A DNA stretch of 64,000 nucleotides from Teratosphaeria epicoccoides (lineage: Eukaryota > Ascomycota > Dothideomycetes > Mycosphaerellales > Teratosphaeriaceae): contig JADDMT010000006.1 of assembly GCA_021401465.1 (NCBI GenBank), forward strand, positions 248,001 to 312,000. The letters run 5' to 3'. A program made the position numbers and the translations under genes. Shown piece by piece: positions 55,579-64,000 of this stretch (positions are counted from its first letter, which is position 1; each line of letters opens with the position of its first letter). The notes beneath the pieces are model-generated. The model had not been told where the DNA came from. It searched no databases and saw nothing but the letters and a program-made list of their open reading frames with translations.

Positions 55579-56076
55579 TTATCGCTGCCCTTCATAATAA
55601 TGCTTACCACAGTCAGCGCCTACGCAAACCTCCACACCGCATGGCCGATTAGTGGTCTTAGTCAGACACTCGATACCCCATTTTTGGTCCTTCTCGAAGG
55701 TCTGACAGCGGCAATGATGGCCGAAATCTGCGACACAGTTCCTCCACTGTGTCCATGTTTTGCCGATTGCAGGACAGAATTCCTGTAACAAGGAGGCACG
55801 AGTGTTAGGACCAGAGGCACAATGCACATCAGTGCGGGGGGAGAGGCGACTCATACTATGGCGCGAGCGAATTCGCTACAGCGCTATACAGATCGTCAGT
55901 GAAAAGCAGGCTACCCCATATGAACCTGTGTTGTGCTGGAGACAACTTACGAATGTGCCGACGTTCTGGGAGGTGCATTCGCCCTTATCCTCAGGGCGAG
56001 CAATGCCCTTGCCGTCGTGCGTGGACAGCCCGAGCCTTGCGAGCAGCAGACATGATAATGCAAGGCGGACATGCAT
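55579..56076 (-). CDS. Small secreted cysteine-rich protein, two exons
   Basis: Model on the minus strand: 56076-55951 and 55782-55579, 109 residues. Residues 1-18 (MHVRLALSCLLLARLGLS) are a signal peptide. The GTAAGT donor at 55950 and TTACAG acceptor at 55783 join NVGTF to EFCPAIGKTW in frame; the 168-base intron is long for this window. The mature protein of about 90 residues has nine cysteines (for example HHCRCQTF, RPCGVEVCVGADC). An odd number leaves one unpaired or implies a further unseen exon. Both exons carry cysteines and the acceptor is strong, which supports one gene. No domain recognised. It lies beside a decayed oxidoreductase in an accessory-looking stretch, so an effector or defence-type role is plausible but unproven. 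Confidence 0.55.
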
Positions 56077-57256
56077 CTTGGCGTCGTCGATCGGTCTTAC
56101 TCTGACGAGATGCGCGCATGCAGCAGTGCAAGCGGCGAGTTGTCGCAGAAGGTAGCGCGGCAGTCCGTGACAGCGTTAGGCAAAAGCGTAGTGGTCTTGG
56201 TGACTGGGAACTTACTGCAAGCAAAGACAATGTGATCCTTCTAGATTCGTCGATGGTCAAAGTCATTGCATAGCAAGACAGCGAGCAGACAGAGCGTGAG
56301 CACTGTCTTGCGAAAGGTAACAGGTGTCCTCACCGTAGGCGAGACAAATGTCTTGCTTCTGAGACATCGCTATCTGATTGTCTATCCCGGTGTCCATCCC
56401 GGTGTCCATCCCAGACCTGGCTAGCTCGACCATGCGTGAGCGTAGAGCGAGGCGTCGACCTGCTCGCTTTGGCTGACGAACAGTGCCATCGAAGCACGAT
56501 TTATGATGCATTCAGGGAGCTGCTCGATCGTGGTGAGCCTCCGAATATACACGGAATGGGCAGGTCCGCTGTAATACCGCGGCGGTACCGCGGTCTCGGT
56601 CCCGAGGCATTACGGCGATACCCGTGAGGGATTCTTCGACGCTGCTCCCTCTTCCCCGATGCCTCGCTGGCGTAAGACGCTTCCGCTGCTGCGCCCTCCT
56701 ATCGACCGCCCACTGCACGGACGACCTTGCGTGTAACACCAGGCTGAACCTTACTCAATCGCGAAGATTATGTAAGCCGATACGTCTGAAAAGCACCGAC
56801 AGTGTCTCTCATCGTGCGAGTCGCCATTTCCATTTCCCTGGAATCATGCTCGATCAGCACTTCAGCAAACTCAGGCGACCGAGTCGGGCTGCCAACGTAC
56901 GGAGACTGTGCCGCCAGGGCTGACATAGGCTGTCATTTTGCCCTTGACGCAAACGTATATCGTGCAATGCGCATTGTACGTATTTCCGGAACCCAGCGGT
57001 CCAACCCATTGCAGCATGTGCTGCCAGTAACACCAGACATCGATGTGAGCTATGAAATCGTGGCAAGAAGATCAACAAAATACTGTGTTAGAAGGCAACT
57101 TCGAATCTACTCACTGTTGTCTGCGCGCTTGTAGTGTCCAATGCGAGGCGTCAGGCCTCCCTTTCCTGTCCAATGGACATTTGGTGTTGACCTACAATGC
57201 AGAGAACATTAGAGCTCCACACCGGTGCCATCCATGGTTGGACGGAAGGCGTGCAC
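56077..57256. other. Intergenic, 1.2 kb, between two secreted-protein genes
   Basis: I see no convincing gene. The interval contains a three-copy 12-base repeat and a doubled TACCGCGG word near 56575-56593. Potential extra 3' exons of the 57.5-kb gene could lie at about 57060-57180. Confidence 0.4.
56377..56412. repeat. Three tandem copies of a 12-base unit
   Basis: GGTGTCCATCCC is perfectly repeated at 56389-56400 and 56401-56412, preceded by a copy with three changes at 56377-56388. On the minus strand it would encode a GMDT repeat in an otherwise unconvincing frame. Probably a minor minisatellite. Confidence 0.75.
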
Positions 57257-57577
57257 CTACGTGATACAATTCACAGCCTTCTCATTGCATATCGGAGGCC
57301 AGAAATCCGAAGGATAGGTTTTCCCGAAAGACTCTTTGGCCTCTTGCAACAAAGTGGGATCAATTTTGCCGCAATTGAATGCAGCTTGTTGACCCAATTG
57401 GAAATCGTCCCCTTTGCAAGGAGGGCAGGGAGGTAGATCTCGAGGTGTGATATCACTGACATGTTCCTCGACGGACAAATCTCGAGTTGCCAGGACTCCA
57501 TTTTGTCCCACGCCCGGCTGGCGGATACTGAGAGCGGTGGCAAGACCGGCGAGCAAAAGCTGCAGTATGAAACGCAT
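57257..57577 (-). CDS. Small secreted protein with CPPC motif
   Basis: 106 residues from the ATG at 57577 (MRFILQLLLAGLATALSIRQ). This is the only in-frame ATG giving a signal peptide at the N-terminus, although the frame is open to 57757. The mature part has an acidic VEEHVSDITPRD stretch, then PPCPPCKGDD, FNCGKIDP, PPICNEKAVNC: five cysteines. The 3' end is unsure. A possible donor (AC before GTAGGT) or GTGAAT slightly upstream could pair with TTGTAG at about 57192-57197 and add 25-35 residues. A further GTGAGT with CTAAC follows near 57100. No family is recognised. Secretion is well supported by the signal peptide; function is unknown. Confidence 0.58.
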   Translation of the reverse strand: MRFILQLLLAGLATALSIRQPGVGQNGVLATRDLSVEEHVSDITPRDLPPCPPCKGDDFQLGQQAAFNCGKIDPTLLQEAKESFGKTYPSDFWPPICNEKAVNCIT

Positions 57578-59498
57578 GGTGTATGAACGGTGTTTGTGCG
57601 AAAGTAGTGTTTGGCAGGACATGCGATGGAAGTCAATGGGAGTGAGGGCTCCCGGCCAGAAGCCCGGCTGATCACTCGTATTTTCGCTTTCAGTCTTCAA
57701 ACCAATATCGCGATTGGGACTTCTCGGCATAGATTCCAGAACTTGCGTGGTCGTCACCTCTACATTGACATTGCAACCAGTAGAGTCGTGTGACGGCGGT
57801 AATTAAGCTGGGCGCAGCGCGTTCGATGCAGGCACGAGTTCCGGAACTAGGTGCGTCGCTATGTGTCCCCTTTTATTACTCAAACACAATAGCGTGCCCT
57901 CTGTTCGGAGCTCGCTTTGTGATTTTGATTGCAGCTTCAGGTAGTGCCACAGATGGCAGCCGCGCCATGGAATGTGTACCCTCGGTTGATTGGACGAGAT
58001 ACCTGGCAATCATGCTTAGTGTCCCACTGACACCGTGCGATCAAAATGAGATACGAGTCCCGAATTCTCCGGCATCAGAAACTGTATCAATCCACCGGTC
58101 ATGTTATGGTTGATCGAGTGGTCGCCGTGACAGTGCCATCAAACAATCGATCAACCACGCTGTTGACCGTCGCCTAATTATGGGAAAACCGACTTTTGGT
58201 TATTCGGTTGGTGTGCAAGTGACAGATCCCAGACACTCAATCTACGCGTACGACGTCACCGAAAGGCCTGTGTTGTGGAGCGGAAATTGGCTCCTATCTT
58301 AGCCGTAATCGTACGGGCTGTCTCTGGACTTCACGAGTCTGCACCCCGTGGTGAATTGCCATCGTGCTTGGTCGTGGCTGTCTTCGCTCTGTTGGCATAG
58401 CATAGTCCAGCCTCATGATCCCAGACAGTTCTGATCGACAACATTGTGATGACAGGTGATGCTCGTCCCTGATGACTTGCGCTCCTACCTGGTCGTGGAC
58501 TGTCCGTCGTGTGTTTAATACCCTGGGGATGATGCATTTGGCGCCAGTGAATGCTCATGCTGGCTGTGGTCGCTGAAGCCAACTCCAAGTTGTCCATAGC
58601 CACGATCTGACTGTAGAAAGCACTGGCATGCTGTCTACGATAAGGAAGATTTGGTCCGCTTCGACGGTGGTGCAGCACCCCGCTCCATGTCCTAGAATGT
58701 CCTGCTATGCTCAGGATCCATCGAAGCCGAGGGCCTTGCCAAAGAGTGCGGACCACGCAATGGTCGTTGTGCAATCGTGCAACAGACTGCACGGAATATC
58801 GTATGATCAGCTGGTCCATCCATCCCTTTCTGCTTTCTCTCCGCTCGGCTATGTGATATGACAACAAGGCGCATGATTCCGCGCCCCGTTCAATCATTTG
58901 ATCGCCCTTTCGTCAGATTGTAAATGATCGCGCGCGTCCTTCTGAGGAATCCTGGGCCCAGGTGGGAGCCAAAGTGCACCCGTCGTATGCTCGATCGACG
59001 GTATGCGCTAAACACGAGCGTGAACTTGAACAATGTTCGCTGCTAGCCCACTGTGATCCTCAAGCATTGTGTCCTGAGGCGCTCACAACTTCAAGAGGCT
59101 ATGTGCGTCTTGCTTGGCTGTGCTGTCCATGATCGAAGCATGCACAGTTGCAAGTGGTCTGGTGCTCGTGCAAACCGATTAAGCATCTCGCCAATGCCCC
59201 AAGATCGCCCGAGACCGCATGTTCTCTGTGGAAGAGCTGTCCTGTGGCGGCGGTGTTGCTGAGGCCGAGCTTGCTCTCCACAACACCTTGAGGCTATCGC
59301 GTGAATGCCTCCCAATGCCGTACCAAGCCGAGCTGTCGGAGAAGTCCAATTAGCCTCTTGTCAACTCGATACCGACATCCAGCGAATTGTCCTTGTCATC
59401 CCGCATGCACCTCATTCCACAGACGAGCGACACAGAAGGCTGCGGATCATCCTCAACTCGATTGGAGCGGCCTTCAGCAGGATCCCCTCACAAGTGCG
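57578..59498. other. 1.9-kb gene-poor interval
   Basis: Frames on both strands overlap (58331-58897 minus, 58628-58861 plus) and none resembles a protein family. Two TCAACC/TTGACC words near 58150 recall the GTCAAC motif but do not form an array. No gene supported. Confidence 0.45.
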
Positions 59499-60155
59499 AT
59501 GGCATCAAACAGCATCTCCAACATGTCGCAGCCAGCTGCCGTGGTGGCAAATCAAACGCCATCGGCGCTCTCATCTTCTGCCCAAGACTACAACCGGCCC
59601 TTCCCACACTACCCGCAGATCCTCCATTACACCTCCACCTGCACGTACATCGAGTTGGAATGCCCGAGCTGCAGCGCAAATGCCCGTGGCGACAGGCCAC
59701 ACGACCTCTACGACGGCCCATACGCCTTTGCCGAGCATATCAGGCGGATCCATGGGGGAGAGAACATCAGCCTGTGGAGTCATTCGCACAAGTTTTTGAG
59801 CAGCGCGCAGGTCGATAGGATCACTGCCGAGGAGGGGCACGACATCGTCAAGAGGAAGGCGTTCGATAAAGAGAAGGGCTGATCGGAGGAGAAGCCGAGC
59901 AATGCTCTGCTCGAGCAGTATCCCACGGTCATCCAGGTCAATAAAAGGTATTTTCACCTGAGTTGCCATATCTGCGAAGCTGCTTGTCGCAAGGACCGTG
60001 GCAACAGGAGCGGGCCGATCTGGCTCAATGGCCTGAAGAATATGAAGCAGCGCATGAACTTCCACCACATCACCTTCCTTGTGGCAAAGTCGCGACCCCG
60101 TGGCTGCTTGAGAATTGCGGTGCAGAAATATCCGCAGAGCGGTTCCAGCGGCTGA
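59499..60155 (+). pseudogene. C2H2-like zinc-finger protein interrupted by an in-frame TGA
   Basis: From the ATG at 59499 the frame encodes 127 residues: a Ser/Ala-rich start, then CPSC with 21 residues to H-IRRI-H (RPHDLYDGPYAFAEHIRRIHG), a C2H2-like zinc module. It stops at TGA 59880-59882. The same frame continues without a break to TGA at 60153. It passes through EQYPTVIQVNKRYFHLSCHIC, EAACRKDRGNRSGP and NGLKNMKQRMNFHH, a second Cys/His module of the same style. No GT-AG intron removes the first TGA. Either the gene is inactivated (CGA or TGG to TGA), or the short protein is the functional form, or the stop is read through. Beyond 60100 a different frame (AERFQRLKRDMTSRTIEKSLG) looks coding-like, suggesting a further break. 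The upstream frame to 59301 has earlier ATGs but an unlikely composition. Confidence 0.5.
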
Positions 60156-61353
60156 AGAGAGACATGACTAGCCGCACGATCGAGAAGTCTCTGGGCGATC
60201 CACGCAAGCACAGCGGAGGAAAGGACACCGGCAGTAAAGGAATGCAGCTGAGTATTGAGCTAACACTTCACTTAGCGGCCTGTGTAAACTCTGGTCCGGC
60301 GGTGGATGGCAGTAGAGGGCGTGCGGATGTGGAGCTTCAGTCGGCTCTTAAGCAGTCTACCGTGAGAAGTATGTTGTTTCTTGTCGTCTGCGGCCAGGAG
60401 TGCAAGACTGACTGTGTATGCAGGAGACTCCACGAGCGTCGAGGAGGTCGACAGACAGGCAGTGCGTTCTGTCAGATCCGACGGCCACTATAGGACAGGT
60501 CTCGCCCCTCACGCACCACCAGTCTACCAAGACCCTGATTATCAAATGCATGCCTTGGGATGGGGACATTATCTTGTTCCAACGGCATATCAGTACCAAG
60601 CGGCAATGCTATCACCTCTGCTTGGTATGCACTCTCACGTGCAACATCGTGCTCCGGTTCCTCAAGCTCCATTCACGTCGGTGATGTCGGCGGTCGCGGT
60701 TCCTTCTGGCTAGAGATCAGGCGCGTGGCGTGAGTGAAGCCCCCATTCCAGGAGCAGTAATGGGATGAAGTGGGCAGGGAGTGAACGTTCCTTGCGGCGT
60801 CCTAATTGATCACATGGCCCTCACTTGTTTGATGCTGGCCACCTTCTGATTGCACCGCGCTGGGAAAACAGTTGGACGCTTCGTGGTTCAGCGTAGCGAA
60901 CAACCAAAATGAAAATCGACTGTTATGTTTTCATTTCTTCGCTGCGTTCGTCCTTGCAAGACCGAACAAGCGAAGGTCCACAAAGTTGATTCTGTCACAT
61001 GTCTGGTAACAAAGTTCACATCAGCGCGGCATTACTCGTCGGCTCTTGACCGACGCACACGTGACTGTGCTGGACAGAATTATTCCACCAATCAGGGAGG
61101 ATTATTCGTGGCGTGGTTCAATGCAGCGATGCTGGTCCACTTCCCGTCGTGGGGCACAGTCACGTCTATAGATAATATTTCGTACGAGGTAGGAAGGTGC
61201 ACATGTGTGGATATGGCCACACTGTGTCTGATGAGCCGATGGTCAAGTCTTGGGCCTCTCCCTCAACTTCGTCCCTTCAACCCTGCCTCTGGTCTGACTA
61301 CCTGAAGACCGCACTGAGCCACCAACCCAGCGTACAGATCGACAGCAGCGACA
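60156..61353. other. Intergenic, with possible remains of the zinc-finger gene
   Basis: Two intron-like segments are visible (60238-60279, GTAAAG to GCTAACACTTCACTTAG; 60362-60423, GTGAGA to TATGCAG). A protein-like stretch near 60520-60713 (VYQDPDYQMHALGWGHYLVP, ending VAVPSG) follows. I could not join them into one frame with the zinc modules, so they may be decayed exons or a separate small gene. From about 60720 to 61353 is the presumed upstream region of the dehydratase gene. Confidence 0.4.
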
Positions 61354-62700
61354 ATGGTCGCCATCACAGGGGCTACCACTCGTGATGTTCGCTTTCCCAC
61401 ATCTCTCGACAAGACGGGCAGCGATGCCATGAATGCGGCCGGGGACTACTCTGCTGCATACGTGATCCTCTCCACAGACGGCAAGCATTCTGGCCATGGC
61501 ATGACTTTCACCATTGGCCGGGGCAACGAGATCGTCTGTGATGCAATCAAAGTCTTGTCCCAGAGGGTAATCGGCAAGGAGCTCGAGGACCTCGTGGCAG
61601 ACTGGGGCAGGACGTGGCGGTATCTGGTCAGTGATAGCCATCTCAGATGGATCGGCCCAGAAAAGGGTGTGATACATCTTGCTCTTGGCAGTCTGGTCAA
61701 TGCCATATGGGATCTTTGGGCCAAGGAGCTGGGCAAGCCGGTCTGGAAGATCGTAGCAGATATGACTCCCGAAGAGTTCGTGCGCTGCATAGACTTTAGA
61801 TACATTACCGATGCCATCACGCCTGACGAAGCGATCCAGCTTCTCAGAGACCAACAGCCAGGCAAAGCTCAACGACTGGCAGAGGCTGAAGCGAACCAAG
61901 CCGTCCCAGCCTACACGACCTCGGCCGGCTGGCTCGGGTATGGCGAAGACAAGATGAAATCGCTTCTGCGCGAGACTTTGGAAAAAGGGTACAGACACTT
62001 CAAGCTCAAGGTCGGCACATCGCTCGAGCAGGACAAACATCGCCTCGCCGTAGCTCGTGACGTGATCGGCTACGACAAGGGCAACATCCTCATGGTGGAC
62101 GCCAACCAGGTCTGGTCGGTGCCCGAAGCCATTGCTTACATGAAAGAGCTCGCAGAGTTCAAGCCCTGGTTCATCGAGGAGCCCACCTCCCCGGACGACG
62201 TCTTCGGCCACAAAGCGATCCGAGAAGCACTGAAGCCGTACGGCATCCGGGTGGCCACGGGCGAGATGTGCCAGAATCGCGTCATCTTCAAGCAGCTCAT
62301 CGTGCAAGGAGCCATCGACGTCTGCCAGATCGACGCCTGCCGCATGGGTGGCGTGAACGAAGTCCTCGCGGTGCTCCTGATGGCGAAGAAGTATGGGGTG
62401 CCGATCGTGCCGCACTCTGGTGGCGTGGGATTGCCGGAGTATACGCAGCATCTCAGCACGATCGATTATGTGGTGGTGTCTGGGAAACTGTCGGTGCTGG
62501 AGTACGTGGATCACTTGCATGAGCACTTCTTCCATCCCTCGGTGGTAAGGGATGGATATTACACTACGCCAACAGAGGCGGGATACAGTGTGGAAATGAA
62601 GCCGGAGAGCATGGACAGGTATGAGTTCCCGGGCAAGGAGGGCGTGAGTTGGTGGCGGACGGACGAGGCGAAGTCGATTCTTGAGGGGGAGAGGATATAA
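61354..62700 (+). CDS. L-fuconate dehydratase-type enzyme (enolase superfamily)
   Basis: This single exon encodes 448 residues. It is predicted to dehydrate L-fuconate or a related sugar acid to a 2-keto-3-deoxy acid, in catabolism of fucose/galactose-type acids. The N-terminal cap has DVRFPTSLDKTGSDAMNAAGDYS and GHGMTFTIGRGNE, characteristic of fuconate dehydratases (human ENOSF1). In the barrel, Lys217 and Lys219 sit in FKLKVG. Metal ligands are Asp249 (MVDANQVW), Glu275 (FIEEPTSPDD) and Glu304 (ATGEMCQNR), and the catalytic His is His354 (VPHSGGVGLPEYTQH). Length matches the family (about 440). Other acid-sugar dehydratases share the fold, but the DYSAAYVIL/GHGMTFTIG signature points to fuconate. 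No sugar-catabolic partner gene lies beside it. Confidence 0.92.
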   Translation: MVAITGATTRDVRFPTSLDKTGSDAMNAAGDYSAAYVILSTDGKHSGHGMTFTIGRGNEIVCDAIKVLSQRVIGKELEDLVADWGRTWRYLVSDSHLRWIGPEKGVIHLALGSLVNAIWDLWAKELGKPVWKIVADMTPEEFVRCIDFRYITDAITPDEAIQLLRDQQPGKAQRLAEAEANQAVPAYTTSAGWLGYGEDKMKSLLRETLEKGYRHFKLKVGTSLEQDKHRLAVARDVIGYDKGNILMVDANQVWSVPEAIAYMKELAEFKPWFIEEPTSPDDVFGHKAIREALKPYGIRVATGEMCQNRVIFKQLIVQGAIDVCQIDACRMGGVNEVLAVLLMAKKYGVPIVPHSGGVGLPEYTQHLSTIDYVVVSGKLSVLEYVDHLHEHFFHPSVVRDGYYTTPTEAGYSVEMKPESMDRYEFPGKEGVSWWRTDEAKSILEGERI

Positions 62701-63840
62701 ACACAGACGTCACTTGATAAAGGTCCCATACAGTATCTCAATGCGAGCAGCCTGGCAAACTGTTTCAGGACTGTTTGGCCGTGCTTGTGCTCGACTACAA
62801 CATGTAGGTGTCGGGATTGGTTCACATCGGCACTGGTGATGCAGTGGCCGTTATGGGACTCAGTGTAAGCCTGCTGTGACGTCCTCGCAGGACGCTGACT
62901 GGTTGTGCACACTTCTTCCAGTATCCCCACCACCGCGATCAAGATTCTGATGCTGTACTGCTGATGCAGAAAAATCATCGCGTATGGAATATCACGCAGC
63001 ATGCTCCTCGCGCTTTGCAATGATACTCTCAAATCGACAGCGCCTCGTATCCCGAAACGGATTTGGTTCAGCTGGCGCACCCTTTGATCGCGTCGGCAAG
63101 GTGGGAATGGCCATCTGTATCATTCTCGACCTCATTCGCCGACCCCACTGTCTGGTGCTCCGACAGGGGCGGCGGATGTCGTGGTGCCAAGTGGCGGGAA
63201 TGTCAATGACGCGGCGCGGTCAGGATCTTGACGCGCAGCAGACATCGAACAGACTCGGCTCGCAGGCGTAATGGGCGATGGGGCGACAACGCGACAAAGC
63301 TCACAGCAAGCAAGCACTGTCTCAGGAGCAATGAGTGCACGCGTCCAGAAGGCCGCCAGAAGATGCAGACGTGATGGATCCACGCTTTGTGCTGCTGGAC
63401 TCACATCGCGAAGCAAGAGTACGGCGGAGGGGTCGTCTGGACACCGAGCGAGCAGTCCTAGCGCTTTACGATACACTGAGCAGTTGAACAAGTAGTCTCG
63501 GATGGCGGACGGCGGGGACGAGAAGCCAGAACACCTTAGCATGGTCATGGGGAGACTACCCGGGCCGACGAAAGGAATGCCATTAGCCCAAGCTCAAAGG
63601 GCGGCTGCGATCGATGCCACCGGATCCGGCGCTCTGGGTATTGCTGGTCTGCTGCACGTCACCATCTGTCTATATACATACATGGAGCGGAATTCCTTAA
63701 CACACGATGCGCCGCTTTACACAGGTCCTGTGTATCCAGAGTCTGCCAATGCTCCGCAACACCACACGCCATACACCACATTCCCCCTGTGCAGCAAGGC
63801 CTCGCGCCGTGGAATGCACGCTCTTCCAAGATCGGCTTCC
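62701..63840. other. Intergenic, 1.1 kb
   Basis: This holds the 3' flanks of two convergent genes. The minus frame at 63132-63548 (138 codons) overlaps plus frames of equal quality and matches nothing known. A TATATATACA word near 63669 is seen. No gene supported. Confidence 0.45.
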
Positions 63841-64000
63841 CTAATTCGAGTCATAAGCCGAATCCTCATCCGCTTCCATCTCCTCCTTCTTCGGCTTCTT
63901 CAACTCCTTTTTCCACAGCTGGTTGACCTCCGCTGCATTCGTGTCCGGGAAAACGAGGTCGAAGACACCCTGGTACCAGTCGACGGGCTTGCCTTCGATA
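63841..64000 (-). CDS. Unidentified gene, C-terminal 52 residues only
   Basis: On the minus strand the frame is open from the window edge to TAG at 63841-63843. It reads IEGKPVDWYQGVFDLVFPDT, then NAAEVNQLWKKELKKPKKEE and an acidic end (MEADEDSAYDSN). The amphipathic W-containing helix and charged tail look like a real protein terminus, and codon use fits its neighbours. I cannot name the family. The rest lies beyond the window. Confidence 0.6.
   Translation of the reverse strand, partial: IEGKPVDWYQGVFDLVFPDTNAAEVNQLWKKELKKPKKEEMEADEDSAYDSN

Noticed and set aside
61243..62535. 430-codon minus-strand frame opposite the fuconate dehydratase
   Set aside because: It is the antisense shadow of a gene whose catalytic residues are all present on the plus strand.

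Overview
The window looks like nuclear chromosomal DNA of a filamentous ascomycete, most likely a dothideomycete (class inferred from remembered protein resemblance, not tested). It is GC-rich. Genes carry short introns of about 50-70 bases with GTRNGY-like donors, CTAAC/CTAAT-type branch sites and YAG acceptors. The families are fungal: a group II G-alpha, Nur1, Set3, a fungal P-type H+-ATPase and Tda10. I found no rRNA, tRNA, CRISPR array, intact transposon or recognisable secondary-metabolite cluster.

Layout. 1-0.4 kb: 3' end of an AhpC/TSA-like redox protein. 4.1-5.5 kb: G-alpha subunit, group II. 6.2-8.2 kb: an array of GTCAAC hexamers in front of a SET-domain protein. 8.9-9.5 kb: a conserved unknown. 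12.2-14.8 kb: two small secreted cysteine-containing proteins in a gene-poor stretch. 15.3-20.4 kb: nuclear rim protein NUR1, a coiled-coil unknown and a 2EXR/F-box-like protein, all on the minus strand. 21.0-22.5 kb: an F-box gene broken by a frameshift and a nonsense codon. 22.9-25.5 kb: a degenerate-kinase protein. 29.0-33.1 kb: a divergent pair of a disordered nuclear-type protein and leukotriene-A4 hydrolase/aminopeptidase. 34.7-37.5 kb: a PHD+SET (Set3-type) protein. 38.1-39.5 kb: a secreted or membrane-anchored Cys-rich/Ser-Thr-rich protein. 40.1-40.7 kb: a gamma-glutamylcyclotransferase-like protein. 41.1-41.7 kb: a decayed short-chain dehydrogenase. 42.2-45.8 kb: a six-exon plasma-membrane H+-ATPase. 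48.0-49.8 kb: an unknown with a hydrophobic C-terminus. 51.1-54.0 kb: a divergent pair of a Tda10/glycerate-kinase-like ATPase and cystathionine beta-lyase. 54.4-60.2 kb: an accessory-looking stretch with a decayed FAD amine-oxidase-type gene, two small secreted proteins and an interrupted zinc-finger gene. 61.4-62.7 kb: L-fuconate-dehydratase-type enolase-superfamily enzyme. 63.8-64.0 kb: 3' end of an unidentified gene.

The intact genes are mostly housekeeping (signalling, chromatin, nuclear envelope, proton pumping, peptide and sulfur amino-acid metabolism, sugar-acid catabolism) and do not form one pathway. Between them lie long gene-poor intervals holding relics and small secreted proteins, the usual setting of lineage-specific, effector-like genes in plant-associated fungi. 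The best candidates for undescribed biology are the secreted peptides (especially the three-exon, six-cysteine one at 14.5 kb), the GTCAAC array, and the interrupted zinc-finger gene. Gene models are hand-spliced from sequence signals, so intron-containing models and start choices are inferences.
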